A stretch of 64,000 nt of DNA from Anthopleura xanthogrammica. Its lineage: Eukaryota > Cnidaria > Anthozoa > Actiniaria > Actiniidae. The stretch is from assembly GCA_964019055.1 (NCBI GenBank), contig OZ025207.1, positions 20,801,617 to 20,865,616 of the forward strand, read 5' to 3'. Position 1 is the stretch's first letter. Every line of letters starts with the position of its first letter. Shown one piece after another: positions 11,871 to 24,039 of the stretch. The notes beneath the pieces were generated by a model. That model made no database searches and had not been told where the DNA came from. It saw only the letters and a program-made list of their open reading frames with translations. Made by a program: the position numbers and the translations under genes.

Positions 11871-13691
11871 CTATTCTTCAGCCGTTGCTCTAAAACAAAG
11901 TATACACCACAGTTTGCATTCAGGGGGCGAGGCTCGCCTTTCTCTTATCTTATCTGGATTACTTGCTTCGCTGTCGCTTGCTGCAGTTGTGCGCCCGCAT
12001 CTTGGTTTAGGAAAGTGAACCTCAATTCCAGCAGTGCACTGATCCGAGTTATCTAGGGATTTGGTTATTGCTATCTTACGCACTCTCTTTGTCACATCAT
12101 CCTTCCAGACTCCTGGCAGCAGATTGCTTAACTCTAGCTGTACCGTAGCTATATCAGTACAAGGAACGACTTTGTAGTAGAAGAACTCGGTTACGATTTC
12201 TGTCGATGTGTCGCCTGTCGTAACGATTCTAGTTGTCGCTTCTTTAGTAAACCCTTTGCTTTCTAAGTTGGCTTTTCTTAGCATTTCGTGCATTTGAAGG
12301 CTGGTTGGCTTGAAATCACGATTAAATATTCTATAATCATCTTTTTCTCGTGCTGCTTGGGTTACAACTGTGGGTGGAAATCAAACAGTTATCATTGTTG
12401 GAGTGGTTCTAAGTCGACCGTGAAGTCACCTGCTTCATAAAAGGGCTGCCTTACTAAACACATGATAATGAAGAACACGTCAGCATGTTGAGTTAAAGGC
12501 AAGAGAAGACGAAACAGATAAATGACTAGCGGTTTCTGGTTTCTTTGGTGTATTGAATACAGCAAGTGAATAAGAAGGGAACTTACGCCAGGTTTAGACG
12601 TCGAATTTCATATGTGCCGAATCTAATGCAAACGAACTTAAACAATAGGTTTTTCCCATTTGTATTAAATTCGGCACATGTGAAATTCCGCGACTAAACC
12701 TGACGTTTCGGACGTAAGTCCTTGGTCGGAGTAAAAAAGCAATGTCCAAACAATTGCATTAGATACACTAGGTGAACATGCTAGATGATTTACTGGTTTG
12801 CGCTTCTACAATATTCTTTATATTAAACTATACATACGAATTCGACATATGATTTGAAATCATAGTACATCAATTTACCATTATATCCACTATATGATAG
12901 TAAAGCGAATTTATTTTTTTCCATTCAGTAAGGTTCATAGATATGCCGCGGCAGAACAATGATTTCCGTTTCTTTTTCGCATCCTTTTTGATAGAAGCGG
13001 CTGTGTTATTTACATCACAAAGCTGTCAAGATCAGTAGTTCTAGAACCAAACATTTCCTTTGGCATGCTACTAAGCGATCTATTTGTAATCCTTGCGGTC
13101 TATATGTGCACGCCTACAAAATAATATCTTAACCAACTAGTCTAAGTAGGATTATACTAATGAAAGCCGTGGATGGACAGGAGACATAGTCTAGTTTTAA
13201 GCAGTGTAGGCAGTTTACTGTTATCCATTGACCTTAAGCTGAAGAGTAGATTTATCCGCATTAGCAACTTAACTAGGGATAAGGTGAACTTAAGTTAAAT
13301 GTTCTGAAGGACATATCAATTGGACGTTAAGTACGATCATTAGGTAATATAAAGTATAGTTCTTGTCAACCACTTGGTTCATGAAACTAAGAGTCCGGAA
13401 AATTCGAGGAAACGCGGAGGACCTTTTTGGAAGACTCAAATGGCACACCCAAGAACAGGTTTTGTGCTCGGCTTTAACGGATTTGACCCAGGTAGTTCTT
13501 TACCCCATCCTATTTATCTAGTTTATCAATAGAATGTAGATTCATCTGTACTGGTATTGAATACATATCGAAAAGTTTAACTTTGGATACTCAGTATAAT
13601 ATTGTTACCAATTCGATCACTTACCTAGTAGAGATAATGACCAAATGCACAACGCCAAAGCCATTTGCTTGATCACCGAGAAGTTGGTCAT
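11871..13691 (-). CDS. Secreted Cys-containing protein, possible peptide precursor
   Basis: Two exons, 13625-13691 and 11871-12367, join in phase (G+TT) across a GTAAGTG...CCACCCACAG intron and give 187 residues. Exon 1 is a clear signal peptide (MTNFSVIKQMALALCIWSLS, cleavage expected near VTQA/AR). The mature part has no transmembrane segment and six cysteines; three of them lie in the last 20 residues (CKLWCILC). A dibasic RERR, a furin/prohormone-convertase-type site, precedes this Cys-rich end, so a short C-terminal peptide could be released (inferred). I do not recognise the family; the body (for example TEFFYYKVVPCTDIATVQLE) matches nothing I can name. The start is supported by a CRE and TATA box about 100 bp upstream. 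The intron carries a foldback element (12581-12719). Confidence 0.7.
12581..12719. repeat. Foldback element in intron of secreted-protein gene
   Basis: Inverted repeat with arms of about 50 bp: ACTTACGCCAGGTTTAGACG, then CGAATTTCATATGTGCCGAAT, pairing with ATTCGGCACATGTGAAATTC and GACGTAAGT. A related half-element may lie at 39740-39780 (GACGTCGAAC...GAATCTAATTACC). Confidence 0.65.
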
Positions 13692-13786
13692 TATGTAGCT
13701 GTAGTAGTTAGCACTCTTAGGTTTAGTATTCGTTGCCTCCTTAGTAACTCACTGACTGCTTCAAGTGCTGTGTCCAATGCTCCCGG

Positions 13787-13827
13787 TATTTATAGGCCCA
13801 AGTATTTCTCCATATTCAGTGACGTCA
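13787..13827 (-). promoter_or_regulatory. CRE plus TATA promoter
   Basis: Read on the minus strand, a palindromic cAMP-response element TGACGTCA (13820-13827) lies about 25 bp upstream of CCTATAAATACC (TATA core 13787-13794). This sits about 95-105 bp before the ATG at 13691, placing the transcription start near 13760. It suggests a strongly regulated gene responsive to CREB/ATF-type factors (inferred). Confidence 0.6.
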
Positions 13828-13829
13828 TG

Positions 13830-16390
13830 GATTGTTAACCGGTATCCGTGATATTGACTTCCCAATACATACGTCGAAACGGAAAATGAGACATGGTTCT
13901 TGAATGGAACAGTGCTTCCTTTTCTATTGATAAAACCGTGTAGAATATCATCTGCTCTCTTTACACTAGAATAAAGATATCATAACCGAAGTTTCGCGCT
14001 TTTATTTCGTGTTCAAACACGTCTTTTCTGATTTAAGCACGTCCTCACTTTTATTCACGAACTCATGGCCAATTCTGATCCGGCCAGACAGCTTCGATTG
14101 TTTCTCCCGCTTATTTATTTTAAAATAGATAAAACACTTGAACACCGTTGAAATATTCTCAAGCTTTTTCGTAGTAACAGATTATTTGCAATGATCCCTG
14201 ACAATACTGCATGACGAAGATAATGAGAGTTGGCGTCACCATTATTAAGTCACTTGCTTTTGAGAGGCAAAGACAAAACGACCGGTAAAAAATATCCTGT
14301 AATAAACACACCAGTAGATCGGATAGAGGAAAACTGTTTGACATATTCGTCGTTACCAAACACCTCCGATGTGCTCTCTTTTGCGAGCCAGGTCATTAGT
14401 TGGAAGCTTTATTCTGGTATAGAATTGAGCATCCGTTCTGTATTAGTGTCCAAGTCAGTTAGCAAGAACAGCTTCCCGATATTTGGCTGATCTTCTAAAT
14501 TAAAATAATGTCGGAATTTTTTTTTTTTCTGTGCAAAACAGCCCCACTTACTCTTGTGGATATCTATCTGGTGATTCTGAAGCTTTTTTTTTTTTTTTGC
14601 CCTGGTTCATAATATTAAGTGATTCTCATATTCTCGCATCTATGATATCTCAGCTATATATTCACGAGAATATTCAAGGATACGAAGAAGACAAAACCTG
14701 AAGAAGACGGCCAAAGGACTGTCGAAACGCTGTAGAATTAAGTAATATATATAGCTTAGACATCCCTAGCTAACTATAAGAATCACTTGTAGTGTATTTG
14801 GTTTCACGAAAATTAAAACCTTTTCCTCGAAAATAAATAATTAATTTTTAAATAATTTTTATCATCATCAATGAATAAAATGTCTTTTGCTGGTGAAACA
14901 TTTCAATTCAAAAATGAAGCTACCCAGCAACATAACAATATTAAATTTTCATCATATTTGTCCGTATTAGCGACTACATCATCCAGCATTCTGATCTCTG
15001 TTCATTATGAAACACTATATTCTATTTCGTAAGTGGATTAGGCTGCCTAAGGAAGAGCAGAATGTATTCCTCTTCCTCCTTAAAAGGCAACGGTCGTTTA
15101 TTCCTTTGTTCCTGAGAAAGGCGTTCAAATGCCAGTAGTGGGGTTGGCCCAACTTTCTGGCAGAACTTGCCGTTTAGTTAGGTTTTTAATAGGATTTGGA
15201 TTGCAACAATATTATAGCACACGGGTGACTTGGAACTATACGGGCGATGTCGGGGGATACCTTTTTTTGAAATACTATTATACCTTGGAGATGTTTGAGA
15301 GTTCGTTATTTTGTCTTTATAGAGCCCAGTTCCTGCACATTCATTTACTATTCTCCAAATTGCAATTTCAATAAAAAGGTCAGTTTGGGATTACTGAATG
15401 CTGAGACTTCTTATTGAAGATTATGTCGTTATTAAAACAATAATGATTTTTTTAGAGCCAAAAGCAGGTAAATTTTACTTGTTTTGAAAAGTATAACCAT
15501 CTGCACCCAACATATATACCACTCTCTGCGTCAGACAGAATAGATTTCTATGCCTTTGCAGACTTAGCTGTTATCCCACGTTTCATGGTATGGAATTGTT
15601 AGTTTACGAAACAGCCTCTTTGAGCAGTCGAATAGGGTAGTTTAGTATTGAGTTATATCATATTTCATCTAATGGTCCATGCAGTCCATCTTGTGGGTCA
15701 TTTGTATTAAAGTCTTTTATTCTCTTATCAATAACAAGCTCCCAAAATTTTATCAAGCTGTTATCAAATATTTTTATCAATTTTACTTCAAGTTGATATC
15801 GTTTGAATTGAGTTGCTTGTTAGTTTGGTTCTCTCCTGTGCTTCAAGGAACTAGCTCTCCGGGCTCTCACCGGTTTATCGCCTTCCGCAAAACTCAAATT
15901 GTAACTTCAATTGAATATGATCCTGTAGATGAAGAACCACCATCTGGAAATGCCACTTCTAATTCCCATTTTATTTGTATTTTGGTTTCTTTCTTTAAGA
16001 CTTAACCAAATTCTTAATTCATTTTGACTTGATTCGGTCATGCAGTGTTGGTATATTTTCACCCCTCTGCTCACTCCAGCTGTTAGGGGGTGTATTCCAG
16101 CCCACACAATTTGCAGCAACAAAAGGGCGCGTATTCTGACCATATGCAGGGGAAAGAAAATACTGAAAGCAGAATATGCAATTGATTGGCCGCGTGCATA
16201 TCAAGAACTATCAATGAAAAGGAAATTGCTTGCGAAATAAAAGCTCTATAAGAGGCAGAACAACTGGAAGATCTTTTAACCCTAGTTCTGATTAGTATCG
16301 CGATTCTCCTATCAGTTTGGTCTGGAGAGAGCCGCCAATATACACCCCTATTCTCAGCTCAAAATTACCACACGATAGAAAAATCACGAT
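13830..16390. other. No gene supported; PLE-like end motif
   Basis: Several open frames occur (14230-14490, 15679-16005, 16040-16240), but none has recognisable domain content or convincing splice sites. At 14697-14742 the sequence CTGAAGAAGACGGCCAAAGG followed by GTCGAAACGCTGTAG resembles the ends of Penelope-like elements and the CUGANGA...GAAA core of hammerhead ribozymes. It is probably a relic. Confidence 0.3.
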
Positions 16391-16393
16391 ACA

Positions 16394-16578
16394 AAACTTA
16401 TTGCGATTTTGAGCCGCCAATACAGGTTATATTGACGGCGTTGGAAGAAAATATATTCCATATTGGCCTTCGTCGCTTCGCGACTACGGCTGAATACGTA
16501 ATACATATACAGAATATATTTTCTCCCAACTAGCCGCCAACATAAACCCGTATTGGCGGCTCAAAATCGCAATAAGTT
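16394..16578. repeat. Foldback MITE
   Basis: Arms of about 64 bp: AACTTATTGCGATTTTGAGC, then CGCCAATAC and GAAAATATATTC, pairing with GAATATATTTTCTCCCAACT and GGCGGCTCAAAATCGC. The middle is short and non-coding. Confidence 0.75.
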
Positions 16579-17831
16579 ATAAATATTTCAGAGTAAATTA
16601 GGTGCATTGTCCATGATTTAGTTATCAAAATGTGCAGCTTTTTACTACTATATTGTGCGTTGAAATATTAAAAAATAAGCTTGAACATCCGGAAATCGAT
16701 CCGGCAAGGATATTTCGATTAGTTTATCATTCAAATGTCGGAGGACCTGACGTGTTCCTCGTTTGTATCCGGCCAGTGAATCGATTACAATGGCATATCA
16801 ACTTCGTTACAAGAAAGAAATACTGGCAGTAAAATAACAGTGTTGTCTTTGTAATAAAAGTGTGATCATTAGCTCGAAACGATTGAGGCTCTTTTTTGTC
16901 GACACTCGATTTATTTTGTGTGTTTTCAATATTATTGAAATATTTCGAAGCAAGTCGTGAAAGATCCTTCAAAACTTCACTCTATATCCTCTATTTTCCT
17001 CATTTTGGACCGTGTATCATTATCTTGATTAAGTGATTTCCTTTCCAATAAAGCCGTATCTACACGAGCACGTCTTCCTTGACAAGTTTAATTTGCTGGT
17101 GTAGATGAGGAGGGGGGCATTGGCGGGCACAACCGAAACTTGTCGAGAAAAACTTGTTCATCATGACAAGCAGGAAAACCTTGTCAACAATAAAAATGTC
17201 AAATATTAAGAACAAAATTCCTTAGAGTGATTTTATTTAGCCCGTGAAAGAAAGTCGACTATTTAATAGTTAGTACTAGTTGATAAAGAACAAAAGAAAA
17301 CAAGGAATTTAGAGTCTACTACTAACTATTAGTTTGCCATTTTATTCAGGGCCCAAGTATAACCACTCTATCGTCTACACAAGCAATGAAATTGTCAAGG
17401 ACATTTGTCAATGAAAAAAAATCAATGAGGCTTAATCACATTTTTTCCCAAGGGAATTGCTTTTGGTTTGAGATTAGAAAACATGCCCAAGTTGAATGGG
17501 TTGATTGGAGACATTTTTCTATCCGGCTCATACCTACTTTATTAAGTATTTCCCGTATGGCTTTTCAATACTAATTCACAAAAATATAATAAGACCTATT
17601 TAAAGCTAACCAATATAAGACAGAGAATTAAAATCTAAAATCTGTTATATGTCACTTATCTAAATTTAAAAGCTTGAAATTCTTAGAGATATAAATTAAG
17701 TAAAATAGCTTTCAAGCATGCTCATAGAAAGATTAAGAAAACTTTAATAGGGAAAAGGGAAATAAACTAGCCAATAAAAGAATAAGGATGCGCCAGGAAT
17801 CGATGATGAATAATCAGTGAATGAAAAAAAG

Positions 17832-18078
17832 AACGAACGCCGAATGAATGAAAGAAGTGAGTGAATGAATTAGTGAATGCTTGAATGAATGATAATCTAG
17901 CTATAAATGGATGGATGAAAAGTAATAATGAATGGAGACGATGATAATAAAAGAACGAACGAATGAATGAAAGAAGTGGGTGAATGAATTAGTGAGTGCT
18001 TGAATGAATGATAATCTATAAATGGATGGATGAAAAGTAATAATGAATGGAGACGATGATAATAAAAGAACGAATGAA
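17832..18078. repeat. About 121-bp tandem duplication rich in GAATGAAT
   Basis: Two copies of a segment beginning near GAACGAACG and containing GTGAATGAATTAGTGA, GATAATCTA and GGAGACGATGATAATAAAAG. The second copy starts near 17952. Nothing is recognised between 16580 and 17830 apart from weakly paired segments around 17060-17400. Confidence 0.8.
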
Positions 18079-18299
18079 TGGCTGCAGGAGTTTTGCTTCT
18101 CCGGCCAAGCTAAAATGTGTTTTTGATATACAGCATGGAACAGCTGATTGCTGAGGTATATTAAGAAAAAAATAGCTACTAGTAAAACTAAAAAAAAAAC
18201 ATTCTATTTTCCATTGGGAAAACTATTCATTGTTGGTCACTCAAGACTAAGCTGGGATCTATTATAAATGGAGTACGTAATGATGGGTTTGGAGGATGG

Positions 18300-18915
18300 A
18301 TGAGTAGTAATGTGCGCGCAGTACGTACAGACCGGTTTTTTGATGGGCAGGGGACGGGCAGTTTGTCATGGCGACCCAGTGACGTAATAAAATCGTTGAT
18401 TATTCATGAGTGTACTATTGTTGGGCAAGTTTGAGCAAGGCTTTTGATGAGCACTATTTAAGTCCCAAAAAAATACATCTTTCGAAAACTGAGCTAGCAA
18501 GAATTAAAATAGTTTTTTTTTTGAAAACCATGGCCGCTTTATTCAAGTTAGGAACTAGAGGCTATCACGCTACGGTCAACGAATTTCAAGGATAGATTAG
18601 AATTCATATCCGAAAGCACCTTGATATTGTCCAAAATTACGTTGATGTTCCTGTTACAGTAAAAGTACCTTACAAAATATGGAGTTACTTTGACTATTGA
18701 AGATTTGAAAGAATCTATTAGCTTAGGGATCAGGCTATAAGGCTGTCATTAGCTCAGCGATAATTAACGAATCTATTAGTTCACTGGGTCGCCATGGCAA
18801 CGCATAAACAACCCGCCCGTCCCTTGCCCGTCCTCTGCCCGTCCCTTGCCCATCCTCTGCCCGTCCCTTGCCCGTCAAAAATCCGGCTTGTAGTGCGCGC
18901 GCACTTCTACTTAGA
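18300..18915. mobile_element. TIR element with internal 22-bp repeats
   Basis: Left end GTGCGCGCAGTACGTACAGA with GACGGGCAG and CATGGCGACCCAGTGA pairs with a right end containing TCACTGGGTCGCCATGG and GTGCGCGCGCAC. Inside the right arm about four copies of CCCGTCCCTTGCCCGTCCTC are tandemly arranged. It looks like a non-autonomous DNA transposon. The short ORF at 18410-18595 has no recognisable content. Confidence 0.55.
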
Positions 18916-20000
18916 TGAATGGTCAAACAGAGAAAGTAAGGAGCGATAAATGAAAAAAAAGTAGAATTCATAAAGGATTGGATGAATGAGAGAAAGAATG
19001 GATGGGTGAGTTCACCTACATGAGTAATACTCGTTATCCTGTCACGGGGCATCAAATAGTTTCGTGCTGTATATATACGTATGTCATGTATCTATGTAAC
19101 AGCCTAGTACTTACTGATTGACAAACCATGTCAGAAACGTTTGGCTTTATTAAACTTGACATCTAGAAAGGTCTAAGTACTAATTATAAGGACTCAGGGC
19201 TTGTCCGATTATTTTGCGATCTTGATCTGTTTATCGTATGTTCCTAAACAATTATAAGGCTCTCGTTTCGAATGGGCTGTCATTCAATTACCATGAGGGT
19301 GAAAGGTTTGATTTTTTTCGAGTGGAACGTTCGTAAAATATGCGCCTCTTTTCTCTGTCAGAGGGTTATCACTAATAAACCTAGCTATAGACGCATAGGC
19401 AATGAGAATCATACCATATCCAATAGTATACTAGTGTGTTTATGCTCGGCCGTAGACGATGTCAATGATTCGGGGTAGTTTTTTAAGATGTAGATCTTTA
19501 TTTTATATTGATTTAATTACGTCCTATCCCGTTGACTGTAAATATATATGATCTTAAAGTAGCACTAATTCTTACCTATACGTGTGTGAATTTCATAATA
19601 TCCTCGGCTTAAATAAACAAATCAATTAAGTGGTTTTAAGAATAATTGCCTTCCGTGATGTCTGTTTCCAACCACAAATCAATCACTGGGTCGATTGATC
19701 AGATTATAAATAATAAATAACAAAAAATCCCTATTATTTTATAGTGTATTTTTGAGGTAAAAACCATGAAACTACAAAACAAAACAATAATAACTAATAA
19801 TAATGACTATTATTGTATAATTATCAATGAAATACCTATATTTCTTTATTTCAAAAAATTGATATTTTCACATGCAAAAATAACATGTTATTTTCACATG
19901 TGAAAATATCGTCACTATGTTTACATACTTCTTGTAACAGAAAAAAGCTCGCAAAAGCTTTCTTTTTCTTTTTCATGGATAATTATATAATAAACATAAT

Positions 20001-20133
20001 ATTACATGGGCGCTTGGAGATACAAATTTTATCTTCTCGTGTTGAAAATCTCTAACTCGCTCGCTGCGCTCACTCGTGAGAGATCTTTTCAATACTCGAA
20101 GATAAAATTCGTATCTCCGTGCGCCCATGTAAT
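20001..20133. repeat. Foldback element with about 55-bp arms
   Basis: ATTACATGGGCGCTTGGAGA, then TTTTATCTTCTCGTGTTGAA, pairs with TTCAATACTCGAAGATAAAA and GTGCGCCCATGTAAT. A smaller hairpin lies at 19862-19911 (GATATTTTCACATG and its complement). The rest of 18916-20980 shows no gene that I can support. Confidence 0.75.
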
Positions 20134-20989
20134 GCCCTCTACATATTAACAACTAATAATAATGACTAGCGGTAACGAGTTAAAAAAAGAAGAATTGGAC
20201 GAAAACAAACCATATAGTATGATTATATGGTTATCATTAGTTCGTCACGAAATAATAAAACTCAAGAATGCCAGATCTCTTTCATTCTGTCACCAGTCCA
20301 ATCTTCTTGGTCAAGTATACAATGGCCTTATACCTCTTTTAAAAGGATTCTAGAGGGCCCTCTTCATGTTGACAGTATTCAAGTGTTTTGATGGGCAAAA
20401 TATCAAGAAAACAGGCGTTTCACTTCTTCTAGATCTGAAACAAAGTCAGTGACCTATTATTTGTTTCGTACATATTGGAAGATCGACAAAATATCATTCC
20501 TTGTTAAAAAAATAAAGAAAGTTTTCTGGTCTAGAGAAGAGAAACTTATTAACAAATAAGTATTATGTTATAAGTATAATATTATAATATTATAATATAT
20601 ATTAGATTCCATGTATATAAGGCCCTTTATTCATTAGACAAGTTAGTTATTTATTCTAGTATATGTATATAAGTATATAATTTTATGACATGTGTAATTT
20701 CCCGCAATTCAGTTTTTCTGCCATGGGTATTTATTAAAGCATTTTTATCACTAAACAAATATTCTCCATGTTACCCTGGGTGCCAGAGGTTCTCTCGCTC
20801 TCTGAGTGGACGGCACCGCAGGCACAAAAGAGTGCTTAACAAATAAATCTATCCGATCTGATAGTTTGTCAATTAAAAATTGCAACATAAATAAATCGCT
20901 ATCGCTTTTTCTATCAAAATTTGACTTACTCGCTTTGCACGAAAGAGCATTTTACCAACGAAATAGAGCACGTGCAAGTACTTATAATT

Positions 20990-21142
20990 ATGATGATAAT
21001 AATAATGGTAATAATAACAATAATAATAATATTAATAATAATAATAATAATGTTAATAATAATGTTAATAATAATAATAATAAATAATAATGATGATGCT
21101 GCTGCCGATGATGATGATGATAATGATGATGATAGGGAAGTG

Positions 21143-21181
<39 letters not shown>
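20990..21181. repeat. AAT/ATG trinucleotide microsatellite
   Basis: Imperfect AAT, GATGAT and AATAAT runs, followed by GCGCAAATTAACATATG. The same adjacency (microsatellite then GCGCAAATTAACATATG) recurs at about 41795, suggesting the 3' tail of a retroelement on the minus strand with a microsatellite end. Confidence 0.85.
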
Positions 21182-21508
21182 TAATACTAATAACGCGCAA
21201 ATTAACATATGTATACGGCCAAATGCGCAAGACAGCTAAAATTATTCGTTGTCCCAAATATTTGTATTTGCTTATTTTGATTTCATATAAAAAGTTTCAT
21301 CATGTAAAAATATATAAAAACCTTACGAGAGGATCTCACCTTTGCTCATAAAGGTACTTAAAAGTCAGCGGCGGATAATACCACTAGAAGTCGTTCTTCC
21401 GACGACATTCCTAATTTTACTCGAAGATATTTCTATCATTAGTCAACATAAATGTGGCAAGTTCCGCGGTTTAAGGAAGGAACGGAGCATTAGAATCCAG
21501 TTAGTATA

Positions 21509-21673
21509 GGAAATCGCACGACCTCGAGTACAATTTGGAAATTAATAGGTACGAGTAATGTTTTGAAAGTTCTTGTAATTGCACGAGCCTTTAGGCGAGT
21601 GCAATTAAAGAACTTTCAAAACATTACGAGTGCCTATTAATTCCAAATTGTACGAGAAGGTCGTGCGATTTTT
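21509..21673. repeat. Long palindrome (about 75-bp arms)
   Basis: AAATCGCACGACCTCGAGTA, then ATTAATAGGTACGAGTAATG and AAAGTTCTTGTAATTGCAC, is followed by its near-perfect reverse complement around a small loop near 21591. Non-coding MITE-like element. Confidence 0.85.
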
Positions 21674-21675
21674 TA

Positions 21676-22915
21676 TTTATAGTTCACTCGACAAAATTTT
21701 ATAAAACATGCGAAGCGAAGGCATTGATCCATCTTCATTGCCTTTGACTCTATATGACCGACCCTTCTCCAAGAACGCTAAGTCAAGAACAGCATAGAAA
21801 GTGTTAACGTTGCTGTAAAACCTTTTTAGATTAGTATTTTATGTATGATTTGAACTACAAAATACTAGAAAATAATTTTATATCTCAAGTAAAAAGCCAT
21901 TTTAATGCATGTTTACAACTATTGAATGACAGTATTGACAGCTAAACAGCGAATCAAGAAGCGACTTTTCTTTGAAAACGTACTGTGTGAAAACTAAGCC
22001 AAAGTTGAGAGTTTACAGTTCGCTAATTTAAGTTTTTTTCCTCTTAGCATTTGCTAATAACTGCTAAAACACAATTTCAAAAATACTTTCTTTGAAAACA
22101 AGTTAGCTGGACAACATCAAAAGGGATAAAAGCGACAAATATGTCGTTCAAGTTAAGAGTTTTGAAGTACAGCTTGCCGTGAACGAGTCGCCAGTGATCA
22201 GACCATGTGCTTTGGATATTATTCCCTCCTGTAGCTTGAAGAATTTCGCTGCTATTTTCTTTGAATGGTGAATTATCTGAAGATTTTATTATTTCAAGAC
22301 TGGATTGACAACTTAGGATCAATTAACTTGTGATAAATAGCTGAATTCGTCTCTCTACAACTACTCGACAGTTTGCCGGTAAGATTTGATCTTAACTATT
22401 TTCAAAACAAAAAACAAGCCTCTACTCGCTGTGTTTTTTCGCTAAACGGAAAGAAATTTGCTTTAAAACTATTGTTAGCTGTTTTCTACATATTGTACAA
22501 TTATTGTAGATGTGGTGTTGAATATATTTTTCGAGAAGACCACAGAAGACAACAGGTAGTAAAACGAGAACATTCAAAACTCCAACTCAAATTGTTTGGC
22601 GAAAACTAGAAAGAAAAAACGACTTTCTACTACAAAACATGATTTATTAGGTCTTGAATTTGTCTAGTTATCATAATTTGAGGCCTTCCTATGTGTGTAT
22701 TGAACAGTTTTCTGAAATTTTTCCATTTTAATCTATAAAACACTGATTTTTTTGGGAATTTCACTCATTTCACTGGAGAAATTTGCCGCTTTTGGCCGTG
22801 TTTCTATAGCGACCTAATTGGTACTCCCTCGGAGTACCAATTAACGCTCTAATTGTACTCCTCTAGACCAATCAGAATCGAGTAATTTTGTCGAGTGTAC
22901 TATAAGTAAGTTAAT
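21676..22915. mobile_element. Possible decayed TIR element
   Basis: TTATAGTTCACTCGACAAAA near 21679 is inverted near 22885-22912 (TTTTGTCGAGTGTACTATAA). A perfect small palindrome, TTGGTACTCCCTCGGAGTAC, lies at 22819. Between are two short ORFs (minus 22077-22322, plus 22373-22609) without recognisable domains. The CACTCGACAAAATT end resembles the EnSpm end next door (CACTCGACGAAATA), so it may be a distant non-autonomous relative (inferred). Confidence 0.35.
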
Positions 22916-23224
22916 AGAACAATATCTTAAACACACCCACGCCTCACGCAACTCGCACTTGACGAAATAATGGATTTGTCATGTAGGCAAACATATAGGC
23001 AAATATAGGGTCAAATATCATATTTGACTAATAGTAAACATTATTTGCCCAATGATTGTATATGGTATGTACCTACACATTTATCCGGTGGGCACAGATG
23101 GCAAAGTCTGTATGGCCCAATAAAATCCCCAAAGGCAAATATATAGCAGATATCAAATCGTCCATACATTTACCCGGTAGTAAATGTGAATGCTCATTTG
23201 ATATGTGCACGTATTTCCCCCAGG

Positions 23225-23848
23225 CGGTATATGTGATTTATGCCTTACATATACCCTGTATTTCCCCAGGCGGTATATGTGATTTATGCCTTACATATAC
23301 CCCGTATTTCCCCCAGGCGGTATATGTGATTTGTGCCTTACATATACCCCGTATTTCCCCCAGGCCGTATATGTGATTTATGCCTTACATATACCCCGTA
23401 TTTCCCCCAGGCGGTATATGTGATTTGTGCCTTACATATACCCCGTATTTCCCCCAGGCCGTATATGTGATTTATGCCTTACATATACCCCGTATTTCCC
23501 CCAGGCCGTATATGTGATTTATGCCTTACATATACCATGCGATCTACCCTGACCGTATATGTGATATTTGCCTTACATATACCATGCGATCTACCCTGAC
23601 CGTATATGTGATATTTGCCTTACATATACCATGCGATCTACCCTGACCGTATATGTGATATTTGCCTTACATATACCATGCGATATGCCCTGCCCGTATA
23701 TGTGATATTTGCCTTACATATACCATGCGATATGCCCTGCCCGTATATGTGATATTTGCCTTACATATACCATGCGATATGGCCTGACCGTATATGTGAT
23801 TTTTGCCTTACATATACCATGCGATCTACCCTGACCGTATATATGATA
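23225..23848. repeat. Subterminal 47-bp palindromic-unit array
   Basis: About 13 full units and one partial of 47 bp. Each holds GTATATGTGAT, a short spacer and CCTTACATATAC, so every unit is itself an inverted repeat (GTATATGT/ACATATAC). Linkers differ between the left half (CCCGTATTTCCCCCAGG) and the right half (ATGCGATCTACCCTGA). The array lies just inside the left end of the EnSpm element. The right end (about 30500-30830) carries looser GGCAAATATG-type motifs. In plant En/Spm such subterminal repeats bind the accessory protein TnpA; a similar role here is inferred. Confidence 0.88.
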
Positions 23849-24039
23849 AAAAGACATAAATCATACTGAAACATTTTATTGTGTTTCCTTTTCTTGACGA
23901 TTAACAATAATGAATTTGATAACTACAATTGAAAATGCTAGTTCTGTGAGGGAAATAGCGTGTTTGAAGTTTTCTTGTGACAATTTGTGAAAGAAGATTA
24001 TATATATTCAGTTGTCAATATCTTTTGGCATGTGCTGGA

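Noticed and set aside
15679..16005. 108-residue plus-strand ORF
   Set aside because: A possible acceptor (CTGTGCTTCAAG) precedes a more hydrophilic stretch, but there is no good donor, domain or partner exon.
20806..21257. Asn-, Ile- and Leu-rich ORFs
   Set aside because: Translations of trinucleotide microsatellites in three frames. The same applies at 41409-41851, 57689-57998 and 59254-59545.
22077..22609. Short ORFs of 81 and 78 residues
   Set aside because: No domain and opposite strands; they lie within a probable decayed TIR element.
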